64,000 nt of DNA from Rhynochetos jubatus. Lineage: Eukaryota > Chordata > Aves > Eurypygiformes > Rhynochetidae. Within the stretch, counting starts at the first letter, position 1. Every line of letters begins with the position of its first letter. Below are positions 1-22,300 of this stretch, one piece after another. Under the pieces are notes generated by a model. That model saw nothing but the letters and a program-made list of their open reading frames with translations. It was not told the origin of the DNA and did no database searches. Position numbers and translations under genes: made by a program. The DNA lies in contig CM050676.1 in NCBI GenBank assembly GCA_027574665.1, forward strand, positions 1,664,157-1,728,156, read 5' to 3'.

Positions 1-3000
1 GGAGTGAGAACGTGAGGGTTTGAATCCCAGGCACTTTCAGGACTATTTTTAAATGCTTTGTAGTGTTTTTGGAAACAAGAGGTCAGCAGTTTGGCCAGAA
101 GCAAGCTGCGTGCAGCCGGGTGCTCTCAGACGTTACTCCACTGGTGCATCTGGGATCTGGCATTCAGCACCCGTGCTCCTCCTGCTCCAACCTTCCCCAG
201 CACGTACCAGTGGTCCCCCAGTGCCACCTTGCTAATCCGCTCAGCTGAGCTGTGTCAAACCCTGCCATGGTTCTTGGCTGCTAAAGGAATCCTAGAAAGG
301 GCGAGGTAAAGCCATTTTCCATTTAATAAGCCATTTGTGACTTGTGCCCCGGGATCTGCAGGCTTTCCTGCTCCGCGGTTTGCATTTCTGCCCACTCTTT
401 CTGTCCGTTTTTTGTTGTGCTCTGCCATTTAGACTCTAGGAGAGCTCTTGTTTCGGAGCATTTGCTTTAACCTTGTCAGACAAGTAAATGAGTACTGAAA
501 GGCAGGTTTCCAGCAAGCAACCTTGTGCTAGCTGGCTGTGATTTGTGTCGCTTCCTGGCTTTAAAACAAACAAACCAACCAAACCAGTGGTTTTTCCCCC
601 TCCACAAGCGCGGCAAAAGGAGCATCAACATCTCTGTGCTGTTCCCAGGGACAGCACAAAGCTCTCCTCGAGCGTTACCTACAGAGCTTAAGCAACCGCT
701 TCCTAGAAAGCGCTGTCCCCGTGCCAGGCCGACACTATGCTCGGGCAGCTGGGAGAAGGCAATGACGCGCTGGCCTCGCAAAGCAGCCTCCAGTCGCCAT
801 CGTTGGGGACATGGCAGCAACCGTTCCCGCTTGCAGTGAGGCAAGGGGAGACGTGAAAGAGAATTTCAGGGGATTCTGTGTAGTTTGCTTCCCGCGGAGG
901 CAGGTGGATGAGGGAGTTCCCTCCTTGGCATCAGGCAGGCAGGTGAAGTTGCTGGTGGTGCCGGTTTGCTGCCTGTTGGAAGCAAAGCACATCTGGTGTA
1001 ACTGGCAGCAGGCCTGCTCAGTCTCTGAGACTTTCACACGTGTAACTGGAAGGGAGAGGCCTCTCGCTCGCAGCACGAGGGTTTGTTGCTCCTGGGAAGG
1101 CCGTAAGGCATGAACAAACGTGAGGAGTGTCGAGATAGCGGTGATAAGGTGAAGGCACAAAGAGCAGAGCTGTCTTCCCATCGACACCAGCGGTGGTGTG
1201 GTATTTTGGTGTGCCTGGGTCTGGGAAAAGAGCACTGGTGCCCAGGGGCGGTCGGGTGAGGGAGCAGCCAAGTCAGCCTCCTGTGAGCAGCACGGTCGTA
1301 AGCTAACCCCGGTGAAGACGGGCTTTGCTCCTGTCTGACAGGCCTTCCAGTGGCCTTTTATTTTCCACTCCTGGTGCTCAGAAGGAAAGTCATGTTGGCT
1401 TTTGCGGTTAGTGACATTGTAGTTACAGGACAGTTGACATGAGTGGCCTCCTGAGCCTCTCCTGTCGCGCAGCAGGAAGGCAGTGGGGTTTTCCAAGTGT
1501 TAAGATGCTCCAAGCTGACCTGCTTGAAGGCACACTTAGCAGAGAGGCTGGGAGATCTGGGCTCTCTACCCCTTCTATTTTGCATCCTTCATGATGCAAA
1601 TCCACTTTCTAACCCCTTTGCTCCCTTTTTCCTTTTTTGAGATATGCAGAGTCTCAGCTGATAAGGGGCGGAGCAGGGTGGGGACCATTTACTGGAGAGA
1701 CTAATTTACAAAGCAAATGGGAGCACAGCTGGCTCTGTTGTGGGGAGACAGCACAGAGCAGCACAAGGGCTCCTCACTGCTGGGCTCTGGGATCGTGTCT
1801 GGCTCCGCGGGGCACGGAGCAGGCAGTGGGTGCATACACACGGTGCGTGCACACCCAGGTGCCGCCGCAACCCCGTTCCTGCGGGCAGAGAAGGGTTATC
1901 TCTGGGAATGTCAGGGTGCATGGCAGGGGGGTTGTTGGAAGCATCGCTTGGTCCGAAACCTGCTGCAGTCAGCAGGATGGTTTCCATTGACTCTGGGTGC
2001 AGACCTCGCCGCTGAATAGTGCGCGCAGAAATAGCCTCCGTGCGTGTGAGGGATGATCTCTGAGGAGGGTTTTCCGTCATGCAGCCAGCATCACGTGTGT
2101 GTGACTGGAAACACTAGAGCCTTCCAGGCTCCTCTGTGGCCCTCTCCCAACAGCCAGCGCTGGCTGCCAAAGGGATTTACTCCAGTTACACAGCTCACCC
2201 AATTATCTCCCGTGACAGGGAAGAAAACTTCTTCGGTGATGAGAAATCATTACAAATTACAAGCTTTGTGAGTTTGGGGCAGATGAAGCCCCTAAACGCT
2301 GCCTGGTTGAACGCTCTGTCTGTGCTCTGTGTGATAAATAACAGTTGACTTTTCCATCGCTAGGAAATGAATCACTGTGGAGGCAAAACCAAAAAGGAGC
2401 CTCAGTCCAGCTAGGAGACCTGAGAAGGAAGCGGTTGGAGGAGAGACGCGTACTAACTCCACTGGCCTCTAGTCTCTTACCCTTACTAACAAATGTCAAC
2501 AACTAGGTAACGTCCTTCCTCTCTTCTTTCTGACACTAGCCCTGGACTTGGGGGTTAAGGTGCAGAAACGTTACTTTTTCCCTCCTCTGTAGACGCTGTG
2601 TTTCAAAGGCTAAGTCGTGGTCCGTGTAAAAGTTCCTATCTGTTAGTGGAGCCTGGAAAACTGGAATCTCATTCCAAAAAACGTCCTGTGAATGAATAAA
2701 AGCAACCAGAGGGGATGCTGAGAAGGGGCTGGTTTAGACCCTTGTGCAGTCTGCCTCTGAACAAAGATCTGAGTCAGGGCTGTAACCTGGGAACAGGCTT
2801 GGAACTGGGAGGTAGCAGGGAATGTTTCATACCCTTCCTAAGTTTTGGTGATGGGTTCAGAAAGCACCACGTGCGTTTGTCTTTGGATTGATGGGACGGT
2901 CAGTTCATTGTAGCTGGGAGGACTTGGAATGGGGAGGAAATATAAACATCTGGATTTTAGGAGCTTGCACGTGGCAGGATTGTGAGTGTGCCCTGTTTGC

Positions 3001-3658
3001 AGCTGTCGGGGGGATGTGGGATGTTTCCCAGCACATCAGATTCCGCTAGGTTTGGGTAAGAAGTGTGGCGATGGCCAATGCCTTGGGTTTTAACCAAAGC
3101 CAAGCAAAGACCCCAAGCCCTGATGCACCTGGACTGTTGTGTCATGGAAACATTCCTTCTTGCCTCCTGAAACACTCAAGTTACATCCTGATGCCTGAGA
3201 TTCAGCTCCATATTTCACCTCAGAGATTGCTGGTTACAAGATCCGGGCAGTGCTTGGTTCAGTGCTTTCTTGCAGCAGCTGCACGTTGTGTGGTGAAGTG
3301 TTTCCTTTAATTCATTGTTAAGTGACTTGCTTTTAATCCTGAGACGTGACCTCTCGCTGCAGGATGCACTTCCCAAGCATGAGTCAAGGGAGGAAGAGCT
3401 GTGCTGAGGGAAGGTGCTTTTTGTGCTCACATCCCAAACACATCCTCCATCCATCCATTTCCCTAGAGCTCCAGCTTGGAGACAGGCTATGAAGTACAAA
3501 GAACACAGCAAAACCATACCAGCGAAACACCAGGGAAATCACACCTGGTGAAGTCACCATGAACTGATCACTAAGGTGCCAGGGGGTCGTGAAAGCAAGC
3601 TTCAAGTCAGGCTAAAAATAATATAATCCCTAATCATTATCATAAAAAAAGATATCAA
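1..3658. other. Non-coding DNA 5' of the first visible HOMER3 exon
   Basis: No exon could be recognised in this stretch on either strand. The longest open frame (735-1496, minus) has no recognisable domain and no conserved-looking block. GC content is moderate and there is no CpG island, so the HOMER3 promoter and its first exon probably lie left of the window and this is intron 1. The short N-terminal coding exon expected for HOMER3 (about five codons ending in AG before a GT) was searched for by eye and not found. Confidence 0.5.
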
Positions 3659-4146
3659 CCAGTTGGAGTGAGGCCAGAGGAGGCCACGGAGATGCTCCGC
3701 GGGCTGGAGCCCCTCTGCCATGGGGACAGGCTGGGGGAGTTGGGGGGTTCAGCCTGGAGAAGGGAAGCTCCGGGGAGACCTTAGAGCCCCTTCCAGTGCC
3801 TGGGGGGCTACAAGGAAGCTGGGGGGGCTTTTCCCAAGGGCAGGGAGTGACAGGACAAGGGATGACAGGTTTAAACTGAAAGCAGGGAGATGGAGATGGG
3901 CCATCAGGAAGGAATTCTTCCCGCAGAGGGTGGGGGGCACTGGGACAGGTTCCCAGAGAAGCTGTGGCTGCCCCATCCCTGGGGGTGTCCAAGGCCAGGC
4001 TGGATGAGGCTGGGAGCACCCTGGGCTATGGAAGGTGTCCCTGCCCACGGCAGGGGGTGGGACTGGGTGGGCTTTAAGGTCTCTTCCAATTCAAACCAGT
4101 GATTCTATAACTTCAAGGTCCCTTCCAACCCAAACCGTTCTTTGAA
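3659..4146 (+). mobile_element. CR1 LINE 3'-end fragment (copy 1)
   Basis: This is a 5'-truncated CR1 retrotransposon fragment. It shares long near-identical blocks with the copies at 34008, 38998 (reverse), 42669, 45199, 50130 and 52975. It ends in the family's AAGGTCCCTTCCAACCC...GTGATTCTATAA tail. The last 35-40 bp of the element are repeated once at the 3' end (about 4077-4113, then 4114-4146). It lies upstream of HOMER3 visible exon 1. Confidence 0.9.
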
Positions 4147-4932
4147 CTCTGCCAGACCAACTGTGTTGTGAAGGACCATCAGGTACGCTCAGAACATGAG
4201 ATCGTGATGTCCTGTTTGCACTTCTGCTTGCAAGTTTTGTGCCCATCCTTGGGCAAACGTACATTAAGACCCTACTAACCTGAGGGCATAGTCTGTTATT
4301 GCTGGAATGGCCAGGCTGTGGTCTTTGGAAATGTCTGAAGACTGCAGAGGAGGACAGAGAAGCTCCAGAGGAAGGTAAAAACCCACAGCAAGGTTTTTTT
4401 TAACTGATGGCCAGCTCAGTGGCTTTGTTATTGTATTTTCACAGACCAAGGTCACTGGTGTGCAGTGAAAACTGCTGTTACCATGCTGCCTGGGTGGTGG
4501 GAAAATAGGAGGCATAAACAGCCATGGGCAGGGGTGTCAGCCAGCAGTCCCTAGGTTCTAGAATGGGCATTAGAAGAGTGCCAGGGATGTGGAGGGCTCC
4601 TGGGGACAGCACACAGAAGCCCAAAGGTCTCGGAAAAGCAGCTCACAGGAATGATGGAGAGCTTGGGTCATGACTCCCTTAAGAAGGGACACTAGGTGAT
4701 ACCAGCCCAGCCAGTGGGGAGCGGCTACACCCTGGGTCGAGAGACGCTGCGTCCTTGGGGACTGCAGCGCTTTGCACCTAGTGCCTCAGATGCCCGGAGG
4801 GAAGGAGAATAGCAGAAGTGCTGCTGGCGGTGCAGAATGCACCATGAGTGTCAGGAAGTCGATGCGCTTCCCCCGTTGCTCAACTTCCCAGCTGCCCCTC
4901 CACCCTGACAGCCCTGATCATCTGTCTTGCAG

Positions 4933-15428
<10,496 letters not shown>

Positions 15429-16310
15429 GCAGCGGCATGCTCAAAGGAGACACCTCCGGAGGAGGGAAGCCCGAGCTGGGACTGGTCACTGACAGCAACT
15501 ACGGTCACAGAACAGCCTCGAGGTCTGTTCGGGCAGGATACGCCAACATACCAGCAGCTGCCTGGACGGTGTGGAGCCCAGCCACAGCCACTTACTGCCC
15601 ACTGAGCACCCAGACAGGGCAGAGGGGACTTGAGCTCCCGAATCCTCTACAGGGAGCATCTACAAGTCACAGCCAGACCTCTCTGGACCCTGCCATGGCT
15701 GTGGCAAGGTCCAGAGACAGCAGCTGTCCCTGTGCTGCCTTCCCAGCCTCCTTGCTGCCACACTGTGTCTCCAACCTTTTTACAGTTTTCTAGGGGAAGG
15801 GGCTGAGCAGCCTTCGCCGTTTTTCAGTAGTTTTTTAGGAAACCACTTGCCTTTTGCAAATAAGCTGCCCGTTTCCCCACTTAGGGAGGGAGAAGTTCCA
15901 GCACACGGAGGACAACAGCTGCTCCTCTTCCTCTTCCCCAGCCCTAACTCCATCGTGTCTTTCTAACAGGATCCAGTAACGCTGGTCCGTGTCGGGACCT
16001 TCCAGAGGTAGCAGAGTCCCCTCTACAGAGACGGGTGCTTGCCTGCCCGTGAGTCCTTTCCACTGTTCACTCGCATCCTCCAGAGCAAAAGGAACTCAGG
16101 TTTTAAAGCTCTTACTAGTTTCACACAGTGGGATTTAATGACTTGTTAAAACTCCCTTAAGCTGAGAAGAGTAGAGGCTTGGTTGGGAAAGGGGCATTTG
16201 AGAAATGGGCCATCCCCGAGGGCATGGCCAACAAACTGCTAGATTGGCACCTCTCCCGGCCTCTGAGGACTGCAGTTAATTGAAATTAAATGGAGCAAAT
16301 CACAGTTGCT
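15429..16310 (+). other. HOMER3: HOMER3 3'UTR
   Basis: This follows the HOMER3 TGA at 15426-15428 and has no long conserved frame. The right end is placed about 20 nt after the ATTAAA at 16285-16290. No AATAAA occurs between the stop codon and that point. The end is an inference. Confidence 0.55.
16285..16290 (+). terminator. Probable HOMER3 poly(A) signal (ATTAAA)
   Basis: This is the common ATTAAA variant. It is followed 25-45 nt downstream by a T-rich tract (about 16317-16331), as expected of a downstream U-rich element. A second ATTAAA at 16435-16440 is an alternative. Confidence 0.5.
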
Positions 16311-19300
16311 CTTGGTTTCTTTTTTTTTTTCTCCTATTTAATTGGGAAACAGTCCATAGAGATGTCCTGCTCCGTGTCAGCCGAGCAGTATTCCTTGTGA
16401 AGGGGACGGGTCCCAGCTTGCCGTGCTTGGCCAGATTAAAGGAGACCAGGAGGCGTTTGGAGCATGCTGGGATCGGTGCCCTGCGGGGCCTGTGGGAAGT
16501 TTGTGAGTTATTGTAGATGTTCTCTAGTAATAGGAATCGAGCAAGGCCTGGGGGAGGCACCACAGAAACCTGGAAAGTCGTGTCCCCCCCCGCTGCGCCC
16601 CGTAGTTACCTAGGAGCATGCTTAGCCCTGTGCTGAATGACGAAGCGGTGTCTGTGTAGAAGTAGTTAGTAACCTTACAGGAGTGTTGATGGATTTGGAT
16701 TTTGGTGTTGTGTTTTTGCCCTCTTTGCCGCTGTAGGTTAGGCAAAGGCCGCAGTAACCCTGGGAACGTTCCACGGGTCTGCAGAAACTCCGGTACTTGG
16801 CAAGCGCTGGCTGCCGGGTACTGCCCGCTCCGCACCCCTCCGAACCTGGCAGACCTGTGTAGAGCCAGCGCGGCTCCTCGGGGCCTGCCTCTCCTCTCGC
16901 TCACCTGGTGCCCACGAGAGGAGCCCACGGTTCCACGCACTGCCTGCAAGTCGGGGCAGGGTTAGGTCTGGCACCTTGGGAATTTGCTGGAGTGCAGAAC
17001 TGCTGGTGACTCTGTGCTGGATTGTGTCTAGGCAAAGCCCTTCCCTCTCCCGGGGGGGTGAGGAAACGGTGAGATTTCCAGACCTGCGTAGCCAGGGAAG
17101 GGCTCTTCTGGTTTGGGGTTGGGATTTTTGGGGGGTTGGGTGGGTTTCTTGTGGGTTTTTCATTTATTTTTTTTCCCTTCTTTTGCATGAAGTGTTCTCC
17201 CAACTGTATGGGGCTGGAGCCACTGCTGTAATTTTTGTTTCAGGGTATTTAAGAAGGGAAGGAAGTAACTGGGTGGCAAAAAATCCTAGGGACTTGTCCA
17301 CCACCCCATGCCAGTTCATATTCTATTCCTGCAGGAGCAGCCTTCGTTTGAAATAGAGATCAGCTTCAAGAAAGGTGTGTTTGGTTTGCATCTCTGTGAT
17401 ATGGAGGGAGGAGGGTGGGATTTGGGAGCGTGGGAGGCAGCAAGCTGAGCAGAAGTTTCTTCCGTACTACGCCCCTCTCGCACTTCTCTTCCTGCACCGC
17501 AACCTACAACGCGGAGCCGCGTGTGGATCCTTAAATTCCGGCGGTGACCGTTTCATAGCCCTGTGTCCTGGCCAGGGCCCGCGTTGCTCATCGGTGGGGG
17601 GTGATCAGCATGTACCATGCCTGGGTGAGTCCTCTTGCCTGAGGGAGGCCACGCTCTGACTGTTCCCAAGCAGCGAGAGGGAGGACCTGAGTCAAGCTGC
17701 TGCACATCCCAGCAGGACTCCCTCTGAGGGGGGAGAGGCAGGCGCAAGCTGCAGCGTGGTGCTCGGCTGAGACAGCAGCTCCGACAGCTTCAGGGAGCGC
17801 TGTGCTGCCGGCCACTCTCCCCAGGACCTGCTCTGACCCGAGTCAGGCAGCAGCACAGCTTGAGGCCCAGCTTTTACGCTGTTTAAGGCTCTTCTCATCC
17901 CTTATGCGTTTTATATCCTCAAAGTACAACCTAGCATCACTGAGAGCTGCGCCAGACCTACAGCAAAGACAAGTGACCCGGTGACAGTCTAGCCAGGGGG
18001 CAAGAAGGTCTGGAGGTCATGCAACAAGTCACAAACAGAAGGAATCTGCAGTTAATCTTCCACTTCCATCCTGCGGGAAGCTCTCCTTGTTTCATGCAGT
18101 GTCCAACCTCTTCACAGCAGGCTCAGGGTCAGCCAGGACCTGACTGCTTAAAAAAAAATCCGTAAAACCCCCACAATGCTATGAAAAGCACAAGTTGTAG
18201 GCTGCTGCTTATCCTCATAGCCCATCTGAAGCCAAAGTCCAGGTGCTGCTGCACACACGGTGCAGTCCCAGCCCCCCCCCCCCCATCATCCCCGGGTGTC
18301 TCCCATCATTATGGTGTGTAAAATCGGCGTTGAGAGTGTGGGTGGGGTATCCGGGTACCAACGGGAAGAGGGTGCTACGCACTGGTCACGCAGGGATCCC
18401 AGAATAGTGCCTCCTCTCGAGGCTCAGCAGCCCAGTAGACGATATCCTGAGGAGATGCAACCCGCTGGAAGCGTTGCTGTCTGGTGGGGGAAGGATTACA
18501 CCCAGTCATATTGCTAAGCGCAAATTCCTCCACTCGGCTCTTGTGAAATCCACACTTCTGCCCTCGGAACAAACGCCCACCATTCACTAAACTTTCCGAA
18601 CAGCCTGTTCGTCGCAAACAAATGGAGCTGTCCCGCTCTGGACCCTCGGCTATTGGAGCTGCCGTGCCCCTGGCAGGACGCTGGATGGTGTTTCCCTGCA
18701 TGCAGCATGTCCTTGAGGCCAGCGGTACTCTTCATGCGTTGGCTGCGCGTCGCTCTGGCAGCTAGTCCGGTCCTGGCTGTGCCTCGTTGCTCTCCCATTG
18801 TCAGGAACCGGGAACAGAGGCCGTTTTCCTTTACACTCTTCCCTACGGGTCCTAGTTGTGATTCTTTTCCTTGCCAGAATAATCTGAATAGTGGCTTTTT
18901 GAGGAGATCTGTCCTGTGCTCAGCATCTGTTAAGTCTTTTATTGAGGCATTGCGGGGCAGCGTGATGGATGGTTCTGGGAGGCACTTTCCGTTGCAGTCT
19001 TCCCCTCTCCTACACTAATGAAAACCCATTCATCACCAGCTATTTCCACAAATGCCCTAAATCTGTGGTTAGCGATGAGATAACCCTTCCGTAGACAGCA
19101 CAGCAGCAAAGCACTAATTCCATCTGCCCCACTCTGCTGAGCACTGAGAAAGGACTTCAATTGTGTTTCAGAACCGCAGCGCTCTAACGCGTCCCCGCCA
19201 CGCACTTCCCACCCCTCGCCCCTTCCCTGTTTATGCTTCTCTTGCTTCAAAAGGAGAAAATCTCGGGTTACAGAAGCCAGCAATGAAGGGCAAGGCTGCA

Positions 19301-22300
19301 GCTTGATGCTTGTTTCCGTCTCACAATAACAATTACTGTCAGCAGCTAAAGAGCTCCGGCTTCCTTGCTGGAGGAGAAACGCGTGTAGGGACCGTGAGAG
19401 ACCTAATTCTTTTGGCAAATGAGGATCTTAATTATTCATAGAAAACCTAGACAGGAGGTTAACAAAGGGAACGTGGGGGGAAATGGTTCACGTATGAGAT
19501 CAAGATGAACAAATAAAAACCCCCTTGCAACCTTCCCCTCTTTGCACGACGTCCTGACGAACAGCAGCAAGGTGTGATTCTCCGCCCCGAACCCAGACCC
19601 GCCGCAAGGCCCTTCTGACCAGCTCAGCAAGAGGAAACGGAGCTTTGCTATTCCAGGGCCTGCCAATAACAGGGTCTCAGAAAAAGGATATGTCTAACGC
19701 AAACTCTGTCTGACAGATGCCAATGGGAGTGCAAATCCAGCCCAGGCGCAGAGCTGACCGCCACCCGCTCTGCAAACCACCTCCCATCCCCGGGCTTTGA
19801 TTCCTCCTCCTCCACAAAGTAGATACTTGTCCTCCCTGAATGACTATTGGCCTGAAATTACTAGCATCTACCAGGTGCCTAGAGAGCCAAGAGAAGAAGG
19901 TTAGCACGGGCCAGACTGGTTAATGCCCTGAGCCCGCGAGGGATTTTTAAACCAGAGGTAAAACTCTCCCTCATCCCGAGAAGCCGCTGCAGAACCGCCC
20001 GGTACCGCGCGTTGCGTTGTTGGGCAGCCTCGCATCAAAGTCACGTAACAGATTGTCTTTGCCGTCTGTCTTTCCGTGAGGACGCGCCGAAGCAAGTTCT
20101 CGACGGAGGGAAAGCAACTCGGCGCTTTGTTTCAAACCTCCGAAGGATCGAACTTGGGGGAATTTGGAATTAAATAGCACCATTAATGAAAAATAGGTGA
20201 CCTAACCCTTTTGAGCTCCTGCGTCTGGACTGCGGAGATCAGCTGCTCTGCTGCTCAGAGGATAGGTTATTTTTAGTTCAGCGATGGGCTGTTTACACGT
20301 GACAGCGCGGGCAAGCATACCCTGAGAGTAACACCACCCCCCACGCACACGCTGGAAGGCAATTTCCGTGTGCCCCGGAGAAGGCAATTAAATGTGTGTG
20401 TTGGAGAATGTCCACGAACACATAATAAAGCCCCAAAACTCCAGTGAGGTTCACAGTCCCCTTTCCCAGAGTAATTTATAATTATTATCGTTATTAGATT
20501 GTGGTGTGCAAAGGCAGTTTCTGCTCCGAGGGAAAAGAACATGAGCTACAGCACTAATCATCTCTGCACAAGGTTCTACCTCCTCCGTCGGCTTCCCTCC
20601 ACCCTACCGAAAAAGCAGCAGCTGGGATAATGCTGGCGATGAGACACTGGTGCTAAGAGCAAGCAACACTCCAGCCACAAGAGACGTGGCAGCTCCAGCA
20701 ACAGGTAATCTAAAGGAGCAGCTCTTGGATGCTCCAGTCGGCTCGCAGCTGAAGCACCGCTCGCTCCCCGGGCCGTGCCGAGCGCAAGCCTGCGAAGGGA
20801 GGCTCAGAGGTACCAAATCCCATTTCCTGGGATGCTGCTGCGAACTGCAGCTGCGGGAAGTTGCCAGGGCGGGAGGCTGGTATCTCCTGTCCCCATGGCG
20901 TGCAGGGAAGGGCTCCGCAGTTGGCAGTATCAGCTATTCCAGGGCGCCAGTCTCCTTCGTAGCTCCCTGGGACTTGCATAGGCTGCCACAAGTGTGAGTT
21001 GTCACCCCTTTCTCCCGTAGCCCAGCCCGCAGCCTGCACACGTGTGACACTGTGTGCTCCGGGAGAACAGGACACGCTCCTCGCCCCGTTGCTAGCTTAT
21101 TTTTCCCAAGGGCTGGTAGAACGAGGGAGAGAGGATGCTGCATATAGTCTCTGCCTTCAGTTTCCACCACTGCTGGGCTAACAGGGTTTCAAATCCCAGC
21201 AGGCAGCAGACAGAAAACATTTCACTCTAGCCTTATTGCCTGGAGGTATTAACGTCCAGCCCTTGTTACCGGGAGATGAAAACAGCGTCTGAGCCTCGAG
21301 ATTGGTGGCACGAGTGCCACCTCTCTGGCGTTCTCAACACTGGAGCAGCATGGCTTGTGATGTTTGGGCTTGGGAATTCAAGAATGATACTGGGAAGTAC
21401 TGAGCGGAGATGAAGGGATGGGGATGAGCCACTGCAACAGGCTAGTGCTGTGCTCACGGCTTCTCTTCGCAAGGCCAGAGCCCTCTTCCGCTCCTTGACA
21501 GCTGCGCTCCCCTCGCAGAGGTGACAGGAATCCAAAGCAAGTCATGCAGGGATGCGTTCCCAGGAGACAGAGCTGCTGCAGGGAGTGAGAGACGGGTGTG
21601 AGTTAAACAGAGCCAGCAGGGAGATTTTCTTAGCACAGACAAAAAAAATAAATCCAGGTGTGCCTTCCCTTTGTCCCAGTTTTGGAGTCCTGATGCTGGC
21701 AGGGAGGAACTAGGGGAGTTGCGTGTCAAGCATGTCGTAGCCAGAGTGAAGACACAAGTCTGGGCAGCTGCAGTCAAGCCCTGCGTGAGGGTGTGCCACG
21801 GACAAGGAGTTTCATCAGAAAAACTGGCAGGGAAGAGCTTTAAGGTGCAGCAAGGAAGGTGAAGGTTTAGCAAGGGAACTGCAAGGAGGAGCGCCCTGGA
21901 ATGGAGAAGCAGCCATAACAGCGATGGAGCACTGCAGCTCGGGATCAGTCCTGCCCTGCAAGTCGAAGGAAGATCCTGAGGCTTGAAGCATCGGCTCAGG
22001 AGCATCCCGCCAGCAGCAGCACCCAGCTGGGGCCTGACAGCTGCAGGGCAAGGTGGGGACAGGCAGCGCTCTCCCCCCTCTACCTCCCCGCTTTCTCAAG
22101 CTGCATCTTTACTATCCAGCTGCCCAGCCAAGAGGCCCTGTGCTGTATTTCCCTCTGAACAAGGACCAGAGCCAGCAGCGAGGGTGTCCAGAGCACGCCA
22201 ACTGCCATCTACTGGCTAACCTGGCAGTGCCCCCCCCAGGGCTGCACACAACCTGCCCGGCAGAAGGGCTCGGAAAGGGCCATTCCTGGTAGAAAAGCTT

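Noticed and set aside
735..1496. 253-codon minus-strand frame left of HOMER3
   Set aside because: No domain, Cys/Thr/Gln-rich random-looking composition, no splice structure or poly(A) signal to support it.
4772..4932. ATG at 4844 (MSVRKSM...) as the HOMER3 start
   Set aside because: The frame reads through a good polypyrimidine tract and AG acceptor at 4931-4932, and the peptide is unlike any Homer N-terminus.
21454..22005. 183-codon minus-strand frame in the HOMER3-DDX49 gap
   Set aside because: Leu/Ser/Cys-rich with no recognised motif; frames of this length are expected by chance in GC-rich bird DNA.
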